DNA of 24,683 nucleotides from Clostridium lundense DSM 17049. Its GTDB lineage: Bacteria; Bacillota; Clostridia; Clostridiales; Clostridiaceae. The notes under the pieces are model-generated. The model was not told where the DNA came from. It saw only the letters and a list, made by a program, of their open reading frames with translations, and made no database searches. Below, piece after piece: positions 1-8,332 of the stretch. Every line of letters starts with the position of its first letter. Within the stretch, counting starts at the first letter, position 1. The stretch spans positions 1-24,683 of the forward strand of contig NZ_JHVC01000035.1 in the NCBI RefSeq assembly GCF_000619945.1, written 5' to 3'. The position numbers were made by a program, and so were the translations under genes.

Positions 1-328
1 CTGCTGCACTTACAACTAAGATTGCTCCATCCATCTGTGCTGCTCCTGTTATCATGTTCTTTACATAGTCAGCGTGTCCTGGACAGTCTACGTGTGCATA
101 GTGTCTGTTGTCTGTCTGGTATTCTACGTGTGATGTATTGATTGTGATTCCTCTTTCTTTTTCTTCTGGTGCCTTATCTATTTGGTCATATTTGAATGCT
201 TCTGCAAATCCCTTGTTTGCTAATACTGTTGTTATTGCTGCTGTTAATGTTGTCTTACCGTGGTCTACGTGTCCTATTGTTCCTATATTTACGTGTGGTT
301 TACTTCTTTCAAATTTTTCCTTTGACAT
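1..328 (-). CDS. tuf: Elongation factor Tu, N-terminal part (cut by window edge)
   Basis: EF-Tu delivers aminoacyl-tRNA to the ribosomal A site as a GTP complex. Only the first 109 codons are present; the gene runs off the left edge. The visible part is the G domain: GHVDHGKTT (P-loop), RGITI (switch I, carrying the Mg-binding Thr) and DCPGH (switch II with the catalytic His). The start is the ATG at 328-326, behind a strong AAAGGAGG at 345-338. The gene lies 78 bp downstream of tRNA-Thr with no hairpin terminator between them, so it is probably read from the promoter upstream of the two tRNAs. Identity is certain from the motifs. Confidence 0.97.
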   Translation of the reverse strand, partial: MSKEKFERSKPHVNIGTIGHVDHGKTTLTAAITTVLANKGFAEAFKYDQIDKAPEEKERGITINTSHVEYQTDNRHYAHVDCPGHADYVKNMITGAAQMDGAILVVSAA

Positions 329-406
329 TGTTTGTTTCCTCCTTTATTTATAAATATATTACTTAAGTAAACTTGCCCTGGTGTGTTGTATTTTATATAT
401 AAATTT

Positions 407-482
407 TGGAGCCCATGACCGGGATTGAACCGGTGACCTCCACCTTACCAAGGTGACGCTCTGCCAACTGAGCTACATGGGC
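407..482 (-). tRNA. tRNA-Thr (anticodon GGU)
   Basis: The minus strand folds as a full cloverleaf of 76 nt. The acceptor is GCCCATG paired with CATGGGC, the T arm holds GGTTCAATCC, and the anticodon loop TTGGTAA gives anticodon GGU, which reads ACC and ACU. Discriminator U and an encoded CCA end the gene. It sits 14 bp downstream of tRNA-Gly and upstream of tuf, an order similar to the tRNA genes ahead of tufB in enterobacteria. Confidence 0.97.
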
Positions 483-496
483 AATTTTTTCTATTC

Positions 497-571
497 TGGA
501 GCGGGAAACGGGACTCGAACCCGCGACGGCTAGCTTGGGAAGCTAGTGTTCTACCACTGAACTACTCCCGC
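497..571 (-). tRNA. tRNA-Gly (anticodon CCC)
   Basis: The minus strand folds as a 75-nt cloverleaf. The acceptor is GCGGGAG paired with TTCCCGC (one G-U pair), the anticodon stem is CTAGC/GCTAG, and the loop TTCCCAA gives anticodon CCC. It reads only the GGG codon, so it is a minor glycine isoacceptor. CCA is encoded. It is the first gene after the promoter at 605-633. Confidence 0.96.
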
Positions 572-604
572 CGGTACAAATCGTTTATTATATACCGATT
601 ACTA

Positions 605-633
605 ATTTTAATATAAATAAACTATTTTGTCAA
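605..633 (-). promoter_or_regulatory. Promoter of the tRNA-Gly/tRNA-Thr/tuf unit
   Basis: The minus strand has TTGACA at 633-628, a 17-bp spacer and TAAAAT at 610-605, a near-consensus vegetative promoter. It begins only 8 bp after the sigH stop codon. The predicted start near 598 leaves about 27 nt of leader before tRNA-Gly. A second TATAAT at 592-587 has no good -35 partner. Confidence 0.75.
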
Positions 634-641
634 TATAAAAT

Positions 642-1292
642 CTATTTTATATTTAAGCATTTTTCAAGTTTTCTTTTAACTCTCTGCAAAGCATTATCAA
701 TTGATTTCGCATGTCTATCCAAATCACATGCAATTTCTTGATATGACTTGCCATCTATATATGACATAAGCACTTCCATTTCCAAATTAGATAAAACTTC
801 CCCTATTTCATTTTGTATATGTCCCATTTCTTCTCTGCTTATTATTAATTCTTCTGGATCCGCAATTTTTGCTTCTGACAATATATCCATTAATGTTCTA
901 TCTGATTCCTCATCATATATAGGCTTATTTAGGGAAATATAGGTATTTAAAGGAATATGTTTTTGTCTCGTAGCTGTTTTAATTGCTGTAATTATTTGCC
1001 TAGTTACGCATAGTTCGGCAAACGCTTTAAAGGATGATAATTTATCTGATTTAAAATCTCTTATAGCCTTATATAAACCTATCATTCCTTCTTGATATAT
1101 ATCTTCCTTATCGGCACCTATTAAGAAATAGGACTTCGCTTTAGACTTTACAAAGTTCTCATACTTACCTATTAAGTATTCTTGTGCTCTGACATCCCCT
1201 TTTTTCGCTTCAATAACAATTTCCTCATCTAGCATATTTCTAAAGGAAACCTTATCTTTTATATCCTTTTCCTCATTAACCCCTTTTCCCAC
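642..1292 (-). CDS. sigH: RNA polymerase sigma-H factor (early sporulation / transition state)
   Basis: SigH (Spo0H) directs RNA polymerase to genes of the transition state and early sporulation. The 216-aa protein is usual for the family. Region 2 spans about residues 41-110 and includes the core-binding DIYQEGMIGLYKAIRDF at 64-80; region 4, with a helix-turn-helix near 182-204, is at the C-terminus. The start is GTG at 1292-1290, 5 bp behind a run of six G's. The gene is last in the order rlmB-rae1-sigH, which matches Bacillus. It also has its own promoter in the 68-bp gap after rae1, so it can be expressed separately from the T-box-led genes upstream. Confidence 0.95.
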   Translation of the reverse strand: MGKGVNEEKDIKDKVSFRNMLDEEIVIEAKKGDVRAQEYLIGKYENFVKSKAKSYFLIGADKEDIYQEGMIGLYKAIRDFKSDKLSSFKAFAELCVTRQIITAIKTATRQKHIPLNTYISLNKPIYDEESDRTLMDILSEAKIADPEELIISREEMGHIQNEIGEVLSNLEMEVLMSYIDGKSYQEIACDLDRHAKSIDNALQRVKRKLEKCLNIK

Positions 1293-1324
1293 AATATCCC
1301 CCCTAAAACCGTACTACAAGTTAA

Positions 1325-1354
1325 ATTATACCGTACATTGCTTTTTATAGTCAA
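1325..1354 (-). promoter_or_regulatory. Promoter of sigH
   Basis: The minus strand has TTGACT at 1354-1349, an 18-bp spacer and TATAAT at 1330-1325, in the gap between rae1 and sigH. The elements fit the vegetative sigma-A consensus. A 7-bp direct repeat (ACCGTAC on the plus strand at 1308-1314 and 1330-1336, 22 bp apart) flanks the predicted start of transcription. Confidence 0.75.
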
Positions 1355-1360
1355 GGCATT

Positions 1361-1873
1361 TCACTTATTTTTGCGAATTTTTTGAAGTTTTTCCAATATA
1401 TCACCATCTATTCTATCCTCTATTGTATTTCTTTTATTGCAAACATTCTTCTCTATTCTATTATTTATCTTTTGCTCTATACTTTTTACTTCATAATAAA
1501 ATTCTAAGGAAGACATACGTGTAGCACCTCTTTGGAAAACAACCTGTTGCTCCATCAAATCTGAGGTTACTACACAAACATCTGATTTTCTTCCTATGTT
1601 ATTTATCTTCTTCTCTATAAAGCTATCAGCCGTCTCTCCTTCTTTTGTAAATACCACTACAAGATGCTGCCCAAACTTTTCTTTTTTTTCTACACTTTTA
1701 GATACCATATGTGCATCAAAAACTAAAAATATTTTGTATCCATTATAGGCAGCATAATTTTGTAACATTTCTATAAGCTTTTGCCTTGCGCCCTCTAAAC
1801 TATAGTCCTTTATGGCCTTTAACTGTGCCCAGCTATTTATGACATTATATCCATCTACGAATAGACTTCTCAC
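1361..1873 (-). CDS. rae1: NYN-domain endoribonuclease, Rae1/YacP family
   Basis: The 170-aa protein is a YacP-type NYN (PIN-like) nuclease. In Bacillus this family (Rae1) cleaves mRNA in the ribosomal A site. Visible acidic residues that would build the metal site are D7 in FVDGYN, D53 in VFDAH, D83 in GETADSF and D105 in VTSD. The gene starts with ATG at 1873 and overlaps the rlmB stop by 4 bp, which suggests translational coupling. Its place between rlmB and sigH is the standard Firmicute order and supports the call. The C-terminal 35 residues are lysine-rich and less characteristic. Confidence 0.88.
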   Translation of the reverse strand: MRSLFVDGYNVINSWAQLKAIKDYSLEGARQKLIEMLQNYAAYNGYKIFLVFDAHMVSKSVEKKEKFGQHLVVVFTKEGETADSFIEKKINNIGRKSDVCVVTSDLMEQQVVFQRGATRMSSLEFYYEVKSIEQKINNRIEKNVCNKRNTIEDRIDGDILEKLQKIRKNK

Positions 1874-2619
1874 TTTTTCCCTCTTGTAATCCTCTGCTTT
1901 AATATTTCATACATAAGTATTCCTCCTGCAACAGATGCATTTAAAGAGGTTATTTTTCCGATCATTGGTACTTTTACTATTACATCACACTTTTCTCTTG
2001 TTAGCTTTGACATGCCCCTACCTTCACTGCCTATTACTAACGCAATAGATCCAGTAAGATCTGTCTCATAACAAAAACTTTCTGTATTCATGTCCGCACC
2101 ATATACCCATATTCCTTCTTCTTTAAGCTCTTCTATGGCATTATTTATATTAGACACTTTAGCTATTCTCATATATTCAATAGCACCAGCAGATGATTTG
2201 TATACAGTTGGTGTAACCCCTACATTTCTTCTTTTAGGAATTACTATACCATGAACTCCACACACCTCTGCTGTTCTTATTATAGCCCCAAAATTATGTG
2301 GATCTTCTATCTCATCTAATATAAGTATGAATGGTTTTTCCCCTTTACTTTTAGCATAATCCAAAATATCCTTTATCCCATAGTATTTATACGGAGATAT
2401 ATAGGCTATAACTCCTTGATGATTCCCAGTCTCAGATACCTGCTCTATTTTTCTTCTATCAACTTCTTTTACAACTATTCCCTTTTCTTTCGCTAAGGCT
2501 AATATTACATTTACGGAACCCTTAGTATCTCCTTTTGCTACCAAAATTTGTTCAATTGTCCCATTAGAACGAAGTGCCTCTATTACCGCATTTCTACCTT
2601 CAATTAAATCCTCTCTCAT
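1870..2619 (-). CDS. rlmB: 23S rRNA (guanosine-2'-O-)-methyltransferase, TrmH/SpoU family
   Basis: The protein methylates a ribose in the peptidyl-transferase region of 23S rRNA (G2251 in E. coli numbering), using S-adenosylmethionine. At 249 aa it has the usual two parts: an N-terminal substrate-binding domain (about 1-75) and a C-terminal SPOUT knot. The three SPOUT motifs are clear: DPHNFGAIIRTA at 106-117, IGSEGRGMS at 196-204 and the PMIGKITSLNASVA stretch from 218. The gene is 25 bp downstream of thyX and overlaps rae1 by 4 bp. RlmB is the likely member of the family, but TrmH-type relatives are hard to tell apart by sequence alone. Confidence 0.9.
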   Translation of the reverse strand: MREDLIEGRNAVIEALRSNGTIEQILVAKGDTKGSVNVILALAKEKGIVVKEVDRRKIEQVSETGNHQGVIAYISPYKYYGIKDILDYAKSKGEKPFILILDEIEDPHNFGAIIRTAEVCGVHGIVIPKRRNVGVTPTVYKSSAGAIEYMRIAKVSNINNAIEELKEEGIWVYGADMNTESFCYETDLTGSIALVIGSEGRGMSKLTREKCDVIVKVPMIGKITSLNASVAGGILMYEILKQRITRGKK

Positions 2620-2644
2620 AAAACATTACCTCTTTTTACTTATT

Positions 2645-3379
2645 TTATAGGTATTTTGCCCTTATTTCTTGTATCTTACCACAACTCATTTTGCCTTCAG
2701 GGCAATCTCCATTTATACAAGAAGGACCGCTATATTTAAAAATTATTGGGGCTACTTCCTTAACTTCTTTAAGCATTTCATTAGCTAACTGTCTAATTTC
2801 CCATTGAGCTCTATTACAGCATCTATGTCTAAAAAAGTTCATAAGACTTCTAGCATTCATTGTAAATACAACTTTTGTTTCACACGCATTAGGAAACACA
2901 TATCTCGCATCTTCAATAGCCTTTTTTTCAGAGCTACTCTTATTCATTCCTTCACTTAAATATTTCTCTTGTAACATACTAACTATGGAATTATAAGCTT
3001 TTTGACTATTTTCCATAGCTTCTATATAAATATTTTTTGCTTCCTGACTTTTTTCTATTTCAGGAGGTATTATATACTCAAATTGATCTAACTTAACATA
3101 TCTTTGACTTTGCTGTGAATAAGAGGCTATCCTATGCCTTACTAACTGATGGGTTAAACTTCTTGATACTCCCTCTACTGCAAAAGTAAAAGATACATGC
3201 TCTATAGGCGACTCATGTCCATAAGACATTAACACATTTAAAAACTTATTTATTTTTTCTTCATCTAATCCTTGTTGAATTTCATCCACTCCAACTGCGC
3301 TATAACATAACTTTGCAGCTGAAGCTATAACTTTTTCTGGATTAGGTGTATATTCTAATAATTTTACCTTAAGCGCCAT
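2645..3379 (-). CDS. thyX: Flavin-dependent thymidylate synthase
   Basis: ThyX makes dTMP from dUMP with methylene-tetrahydrofolate, FAD and NADPH, replacing the classical ThyA. The diagnostic RHR-x7-S motif is complete: RHR at 81-83 and the Ser at 91 (RHRIASYSQQS). The length, 244 aa, is normal. A GTG at 3382 sits just upstream and in frame, but it lies only 3 bp from the GGAGG at 3390-3386. The ATG at 3379 has a 6-bp spacing and is preferred. The gene sits between mrnC (24 bp) and rlmB (25 bp) in a tight operon. ThyX in this block is not part of the Bacillus order. Confidence 0.96.
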   Translation of the reverse strand: MALKVKLLEYTPNPEKVIASAAKLCYSAVGVDEIQQGLDEEKINKFLNVLMSYGHESPIEHVSFTFAVEGVSRSLTHQLVRHRIASYSQQSQRYVKLDQFEYIIPPEIEKSQEAKNIYIEAMENSQKAYNSIVSMLQEKYLSEGMNKSSSEKKAIEDARYVFPNACETKVVFTMNARSLMNFFRHRCCNRAQWEIRQLANEMLKEVKEVAPIIFKYSGPSCINGDCPEGKMSCGKIQEIRAKYL

Positions 3380-3403
3380 CACTTACCTCCTAGTATTTAA
3401 CGA

Positions 3404-3835
3404 TTAATTTTCTACATGTTCATTATTATAAATATCTAATATTATATGGAAAATTTGATTTAGTTTTCTCTTTTGATCTGTTAAATATAAAAAGCCAATA
3501 ACAGCTTCAAATCCAGTGGCCATCCTATACTCTTGTATACTAGCATTCTTTGGAGTACTACCAGATTTAGCGTTTCTTCCTCTTTTAAATATTGAAATTT
3601 CATCTTCACTTAAATAACATTGTATGTTCTTTATAAATTCACTTTGAGCATGAGCTTTTACAAAACTCACAGCATTTTTATGCAGTTTATTTACATGCAT
3701 ATCTCTATTTTTATCTATAAGATAGCTTCTTACAAACACCTCATATACTGCATCACCAATAAAAGCTAAAGCTAGTGGATTTAACACTCTTGCCTCTTCA
3801 ATTGTAAACTTTCCTTCTAGTAAATCAAATTCCAT
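3404..3835 (-). CDS. mrnC: Mini-ribonuclease 3
   Basis: Mini-III is an RNase III catalytic domain without the double-stranded-RNA-binding domain; in Bacillus it matures the ends of 23S rRNA. The 143-aa protein has the RNase III signature at the N-terminus, with the acidic pair in AFIGDAVYE (D28, E32), a central RGRNAKSGSTPKN stretch typical of Mini-III, and a second acidic helix near EAVIGFLYL. It follows cysS by 40 bp and precedes thyX by about 24 bp. The cysS-mrnC-rlmB order is conserved in Firmicutes and supports the call. Confidence 0.94.
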   Translation of the reverse strand: MEFDLLEGKFTIEEARVLNPLALAFIGDAVYEVFVRSYLIDKNRDMHVNKLHKNAVSFVKAHAQSEFIKNIQCYLSEDEISIFKRGRNAKSGSTPKNASIQEYRMATGFEAVIGFLYLTDQKRKLNQIFHIILDIYNNEHVEN

Positions 3836-3875
3836 TATTATTTCTCCAATCTAATTCAACACCTTAAGCAATAAC

Positions 3876-5276
3876 CTAATTTATCTTCTTCCATCTTACT
3901 CCCTGTGGTGTATCTTCAAGTACTATTCCTCTATCTTTGAGATCATCTCTAATTTTATCAGCTAAGGCCCAATTTTTTTCTTTTCTTGCCTGTTGTCTTT
4001 GCTCTATAATCTTTTCCATTTCTTCATCTAAGTTTTCTTTAACTGAATTTTGTAATATTCCTAAAGGATTTCCTAATTCCCTGATAAGATCTAGTGAATA
4101 TTTAACTAATTCCTTTGATGAATCTATAGTAATATTAGTGTTTATATCCCTTACCATATCAAATATAACAGCTATTGCATCTGCAGTATTAAAATCATCA
4201 TCCATTTTTTCTATATATTTATCTCTATATTCATCTATATGTTTTACATAATCCTTTTCATTTTCCTTTAGATTCTCTTCCTTTATTTCATCTAAAAGAT
4301 TTTCAAGATTTCCTATAGCATTATATATTCTTTCTAATCCAGCTTTAGTGGATTCTAATAAATCTTCACTAAAATTTAATTGAGTTCTATAGTGACCAGA
4401 TAACATAAATAATCTCACTACATCTGGAGCATATTTAGCCAAAATATCTCTTGCAGTAAAGAAGTTATTTAATGACTTTGACATTTTTTCATTATTTACA
4501 TTTAAGAAAGCAGAATGCATCCAATACTTTGCAAAAGTTTTTCCAGTTCTGCATTCGCTCTGCGCAATTTCGTTTTCATGATGTGGGAATATTAAATCAT
4601 ATCCTCCAGCATGTATGTCGATTGTTTCTCCTAAAAGCTTATAAGCCATGCAAGAACATTCTATATGCCAACCCGGTCTTCCCATTCCCCATGGACTTTC
4701 CCAAGCTGGTTCACCTGGTTTTTGCTTTTTCCATATAGCAAAATCCATAGGATCTTTCTTTCTCTCATCTACATTTATTCTAGCTCCAGCTTGAAGATCT
4801 TCTAAATTTTGTCCTGATAACTTTCCATATTCATCAAACTTTTTAGTTTCAAAATAAACATCTCCATCCACTTCGTATGCATATCCTTTATCTATCAAAT
4901 CTTTTACAAACTGTACTATTTCATCTATAAATTCTGTAGCACGTGGATTTACAGTAGCTCTTTCAATGTTTAAAGCATCTGCATCTTTATAATATTCATC
5001 TATAAATCTATCTCCAAGTTCCTTTACTGTAATTCCTTCCTCATTAGCCTTCTTTATCATTTTATCATCTATATCAGTAAAGTTTTGTATGAAATTCACC
5101 TTATATCCTCTATACTCTAAGTATCTTCTTACAGTATCAAAAACAATAAATGTTCTACCATTACCAATATGAAAATAATTATATACTGTAGGTCCACATA
5201 CATACATATTTACTTCCTTTGGCTTAATAGAAATAAATTCTTCCTTTTTTCTTGTCAATGTATTAAAGACTTTCAT
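3876..5276 (-). CDS. cysS: Cysteinyl-tRNA synthetase
   Basis: This class I synthetase charges tRNA-Cys. At 466 aa it is full length. The zinc ligands are all present by comparison with E. coli: C27, C207, H232 and E236 (PHHENE). The HIGH-type signature is HIGN at 36-39 and the KMSKS loop is intact at 264-268. The start ATG at 5276 follows an AGGAGG-type site. It is 26 bp downstream of ilvA and 40 bp upstream of mrnC, so it should be transcribed from the T-box-controlled proS promoter unless an internal promoter exists, which I did not find. Confidence 0.97.
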   Translation of the reverse strand: MKVFNTLTRKKEEFISIKPKEVNMYVCGPTVYNYFHIGNGRTFIVFDTVRRYLEYRGYKVNFIQNFTDIDDKMIKKANEEGITVKELGDRFIDEYYKDADALNIERATVNPRATEFIDEIVQFVKDLIDKGYAYEVDGDVYFETKKFDEYGKLSGQNLEDLQAGARINVDERKKDPMDFAIWKKQKPGEPAWESPWGMGRPGWHIECSCMAYKLLGETIDIHAGGYDLIFPHHENEIAQSECRTGKTFAKYWMHSAFLNVNNEKMSKSLNNFFTARDILAKYAPDVVRLFMLSGHYRTQLNFSEDLLESTKAGLERIYNAIGNLENLLDEIKEENLKENEKDYVKHIDEYRDKYIEKMDDDFNTADAIAVIFDMVRDINTNITIDSSKELVKYSLDLIRELGNPLGILQNSVKENLDEEMEKIIEQRQQARKEKNWALADKIRDDLKDRGIVLEDTPQGVRWKKIN

Positions 5277-5302
5277 ATATTAACCCTCCTCTTTGTATTT
5301 AT

Positions 5303-6514
5303 CTATCCTACTATTTCTAAATTATATCCTTTTTGTCTTAAAGTATCTATTACTTTTTGTGCATGTTCACTTGTTTGAACTTCTATTTCAAATAATACAT
5401 TAGCATAATCAAGTCCTTTTTCATTCCAATTGTTATCTTGCCTTACTTTAACTACATTTGCACCCATAGATACCACATTGGTTACCAATTGACCTAACTG
5501 CCCTACTTTATCTTGTAATTCAACTACAAAGCGTATTCTTCTTCTTAATATAATCAATTCTCTATCTATTATCTTAGATACAGAAGCTATATCAATATTT
5601 CCTCCACTAATTAACGCCACTACATTTTTGTCCTTAACTTCTACTTTATTGCTTAAAATTGCAGCAATAGCTGCTGCACCCGCACCTTCTGCTATTAACT
5701 TACATCTCTCTATCAAACAGAATATGCCATATGCAATTTCATCCTCAGACACAGTTACTATATCATCTACATATTTCTTCATATATTCGAATGTCAAATT
5801 ACCTGGTGTTTTAACAGATATTCCGTCTGCTAATGATTTAACTCCTGGTAATGTAACTATTTCCCCTTTTTCTAAGGATGCCTTAGATGATGCAATTATT
5901 GAGGGTTGAACACCTATAATTTTAATATCGGGTTTAATAGCTTTAGCAGCTACTGCAATACCTGATATTAACCCTCCTCCTCCAATAGGAACGACAATAG
6001 CATCTACATCTGGTAAATTCTCTAATATTTCAATACCTATAGTTCCTTGCCCAGCTATAACCTCATTATCATTAAATGGATGAATAAAAGTCGCTCCTGT
6101 TTGCTTTTGTACCTCTAGGGCTTTGGAATAACATTCATCGTATACTTCTCCATGTTGAATTACCTGGGCTCCATATCCCTTTGTAGCTTGAACTTTTGCT
6201 TGAGGAGCAGTCTCTGGCATTACAATAGTTGATTTAATACCAAATGCTGTGGCTGCATAAGCTACCCCTTGAGCGTGATTGCCTGCAGAAGAAGCTATAA
6301 CTCCCCTTTTCTTCTCTTCTTCCGTAAGACTAGCTATCTTGTTATATGCACCTCTTATTTTGAAGGCTCCTGTTTTTTGCTTATTTTCACATTTTAGATA
6401 AACGTTATATCCACTTTCTTTAGTAAAAGTTGAAGAGTAAAACAAAGGAGTCCTTCTTGCAACCTCCTTTATATTTTCCTGTGCCTTTTTAATTTCACAT
6501 AAAGTTAGTTCCAT
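5303..6514 (-). CDS. ilvA: Threonine ammonia-lyase (threonine deaminase), single-ACT form
   Basis: The enzyme converts threonine to 2-oxobutanoate and ammonia with pyridoxal phosphate. The Schiff-base lysine is K52 in TGAFKIRGA, and the phosphate-binding glycine loop is GGGG at 178-181. The protein is 403 aa: a PLP fold to about 320 and one ACT domain at about 325-400. It is thus neither the long E. coli IlvA with two regulatory ACT-like domains nor the ACT-less catabolic TdcB. The ACT domain suggests feedback control, perhaps by branched-chain amino acids, but the ligand cannot be read from sequence. It lies between proS (27 bp) and cysS (26 bp), an odd place for an amino-acid enzyme. Confidence 0.93.
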   Translation of the reverse strand: MELTLCEIKKAQENIKEVARRTPLFYSSTFTKESGYNVYLKCENKQKTGAFKIRGAYNKIASLTEEEKKRGVIASSAGNHAQGVAYAATAFGIKSTIVMPETAPQAKVQATKGYGAQVIQHGEVYDECYSKALEVQKQTGATFIHPFNDNEVIAGQGTIGIEILENLPDVDAIVVPIGGGGLISGIAVAAKAIKPDIKIIGVQPSIIASSKASLEKGEIVTLPGVKSLADGISVKTPGNLTFEYMKKYVDDIVTVSEDEIAYGIFCLIERCKLIAEGAGAAAIAAILSNKVEVKDKNVVALISGGNIDIASVSKIIDRELIILRRRIRFVVELQDKVGQLGQLVTNVVSMGANVVKVRQDNNWNEKGLDYANVLFEIEVQTSEHAQKVIDTLRQKGYNLEIVG

Positions 6515-6541
6515 AACCTTATCCCCCTATTAAATTATATT

Positions 6542-8236
6542 TTATTTAAATTCTTTCTCAACCCTTTCAAAAATCTCACTGATACTTATAAGCTCAATAT
6601 CAGAAGAATTTCTTAACTTAAACTCAACATTTCCCTCTTTAACCTTTTTACCTACAGTAATTCTCATTGGTATACCTATTAAATCTGCATCCTTAAATTT
6701 AACCCCTGCTCTTTCATCTCTATCGTCTAATAACACTTCAATGCCCATTCCTTTTAATCTATTATATATTTCTTCAGCTACTCTTACTTGCTCTTCATCT
6801 TTAGTTACTGCTGGAATTACTATTACTTGATAAGGAGCTATAGCTAATGGCCATATAATTCCATTTTCATCATGATTTTGTTCTATAACTGTAGCCATAG
6901 TTCTATTTACTCCTATTCCATAACATCCCATTATAAGAGGCTTACTTTCACCTTTTTCATCTAAGAAATTAGCTCCCATAGTTTCTGAGTATTTAGTGCC
7001 CAATTTAAATATATGTCCAACCTCTACTCCCCTTGCCACAGTCATAGGCTTTCCACATTTAGGACATTTATCTCCTTCTACTACTTTTCTAAAGTCACCC
7101 AATTTTCCTTCAAAGTCTCTTCCATAATTCACATTTTCATAATGATATCCTGTTTCATTAGCTCCTATAATAAAATTATACATGTTAGCGACTTCTTCAT
7201 CAACAAATAGTACATCAACTTTAATTCCTATTGGTCCTGCAAATCCAACTTCTGCTGAAGTAGCATTTTTTACTGTAGTAGCATCTGCCATTTCAAAATC
7301 TATTGCTCCTCCAAGTGCATTTACTACCTTTACTTCATTAACCTCTCTATCTCCTCTAACCATTACAGCTACAACTTTATCATCTGCTTTATATATAAGA
7401 GTCTTAGCAAACTTTTTAGGAGTAGTTTTAAAAAACTTAATTAATTCATCTATAGTCTTAACATCTGGTGTGGTTACCTTGTTTAATTCTTTTATATCTT
7501 CATTTTCTAAAACTTCAGGCGTAGATGGTGCCTTTTCTACATTTGCTGCATATTCACAAGCTGTACAAAATGCTATTTCATCTTCTCCTATTTCAGACTT
7601 AACCATAAATTCAGCAGAACCTGATCCTCCCATAGCACCTGAATCCGCCTCTACGCATTTACAAACTAATCCACATCTTTTAAATATATTGTGATATGCT
7701 TCATACATCTTATTATATGAGATATCTAATCCTTCATAATCTTTATCAAAACTATAAGCATCCTTCATTACAAATTCTCTAGATCTCATAACCCCGAATC
7801 TAGGTCTTCTTTCATCTCTATATTTAGTTTGAATTTGATATAGATTTAATGGTAATTGTTTATAAGATTTAATTTCATTTCTTGCTATATCTGTAAAAAC
7901 TTCTTCATGAGTTGGTCCCAGACAAAACTCTCTCTCATTTCTATCTTTTAATTTAAACATTTCTGGTCCAAATACTTCCCATCTACCAGATTCCTTCCAT
8001 AATTCTGATGGAAGTATAGCAGAAGCTAAAAATTCTTGTGCACCTGCCTTATCCATTTCCTCTCTTACTATATCTTCAATTTTCTTCATAACCCTTAGCC
8101 CTAATGGCATGTAGTTATAAATACCTGATGCCATTTTTCTCATCATTCCTGCTCTTAGCATTAATTGATGACTTACTATTTCTGCTTCTGCTGGTGTCTC
8201 TCTTAGTGTACTTATTAACATTTTTGATAATTTCAT
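6542..8236 (-). CDS. proS: Prolyl-tRNA synthetase, bacterial type with editing insertion
   Basis: This class II synthetase charges tRNA-Pro. The 564-aa length and the insertion between motifs 2 and 3 (about residues 224-405) mark the bacterial form, in which the insertion domain hydrolyses Ala-tRNA-Pro. Motif 2 is YRDERRPRFG from 139; motif 3 has GCYGIGVNR. CxxC pairs (CTAC and CPKC) frame the insertion domain and may bind metal. The start is ATG at 8236 behind GGGAGG. It is the first gene after a T-box leader with a matching proline specifier, which both confirms its identity and shows how it is regulated. Confidence 0.97.
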   Translation of the reverse strand: MKLSKMLISTLRETPAEAEIVSHQLMLRAGMMRKMASGIYNYMPLGLRVMKKIEDIVREEMDKAGAQEFLASAILPSELWKESGRWEVFGPEMFKLKDRNEREFCLGPTHEEVFTDIARNEIKSYKQLPLNLYQIQTKYRDERRPRFGVMRSREFVMKDAYSFDKDYEGLDISYNKMYEAYHNIFKRCGLVCKCVEADSGAMGGSGSAEFMVKSEIGEDEIAFCTACEYAANVEKAPSTPEVLENEDIKELNKVTTPDVKTIDELIKFFKTTPKKFAKTLIYKADDKVVAVMVRGDREVNEVKVVNALGGAIDFEMADATTVKNATSAEVGFAGPIGIKVDVLFVDEEVANMYNFIIGANETGYHYENVNYGRDFEGKLGDFRKVVEGDKCPKCGKPMTVARGVEVGHIFKLGTKYSETMGANFLDEKGESKPLIMGCYGIGVNRTMATVIEQNHDENGIIWPLAIAPYQVIVIPAVTKDEEQVRVAEEIYNRLKGMGIEVLLDDRDERAGVKFKDADLIGIPMRITVGKKVKEGNVEFKLRNSSDIELISISEIFERVEKEFK

Positions 8237-8300
8237 AATTATGATTCCTCCCTTAGTTTATTGTATATTATCTTTGATTTAAAAATTTAATTCAAAAAAC

Positions 8301-8332
8301 AAAAAAATCGCCCTATACTTAGGGCGATTTTT
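8301..8332 (-). terminator. T-box attenuator terminator
   Basis: A perfect 12-bp GC-containing stem (AAAAATCGCCCT at 8303-8314 with AGGGCGATTTTT at 8321-8332) is followed on the minus strand by a run of T's (8307-8301 and beyond). It lies between the T-box sequence and proS, as expected for the terminator conformer of a T-box. Confidence 0.93.

Noticed and set aside
360..371. Palindrome TTACTTAAGTAA between tRNA-Thr and tuf
   Set aside because: Short, no GC core and no T run; not a terminator, and too AT-rich to claim an operator.
634..653. Inverted repeat ATATAAAAT/ATTTTATAT over the sigH stop codon
   Set aside because: No G or C in the stem and no T tract; a weak fold expected by chance in AT-rich DNA, and it overlaps the next promoter.
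7182..7694. 170-codon open frame on the plus strand opposite proS
   Set aside because: It is antisense to a full-length, motif-complete proS; the product is a low-complexity Ser/Thr/Ala shadow with no start signals.
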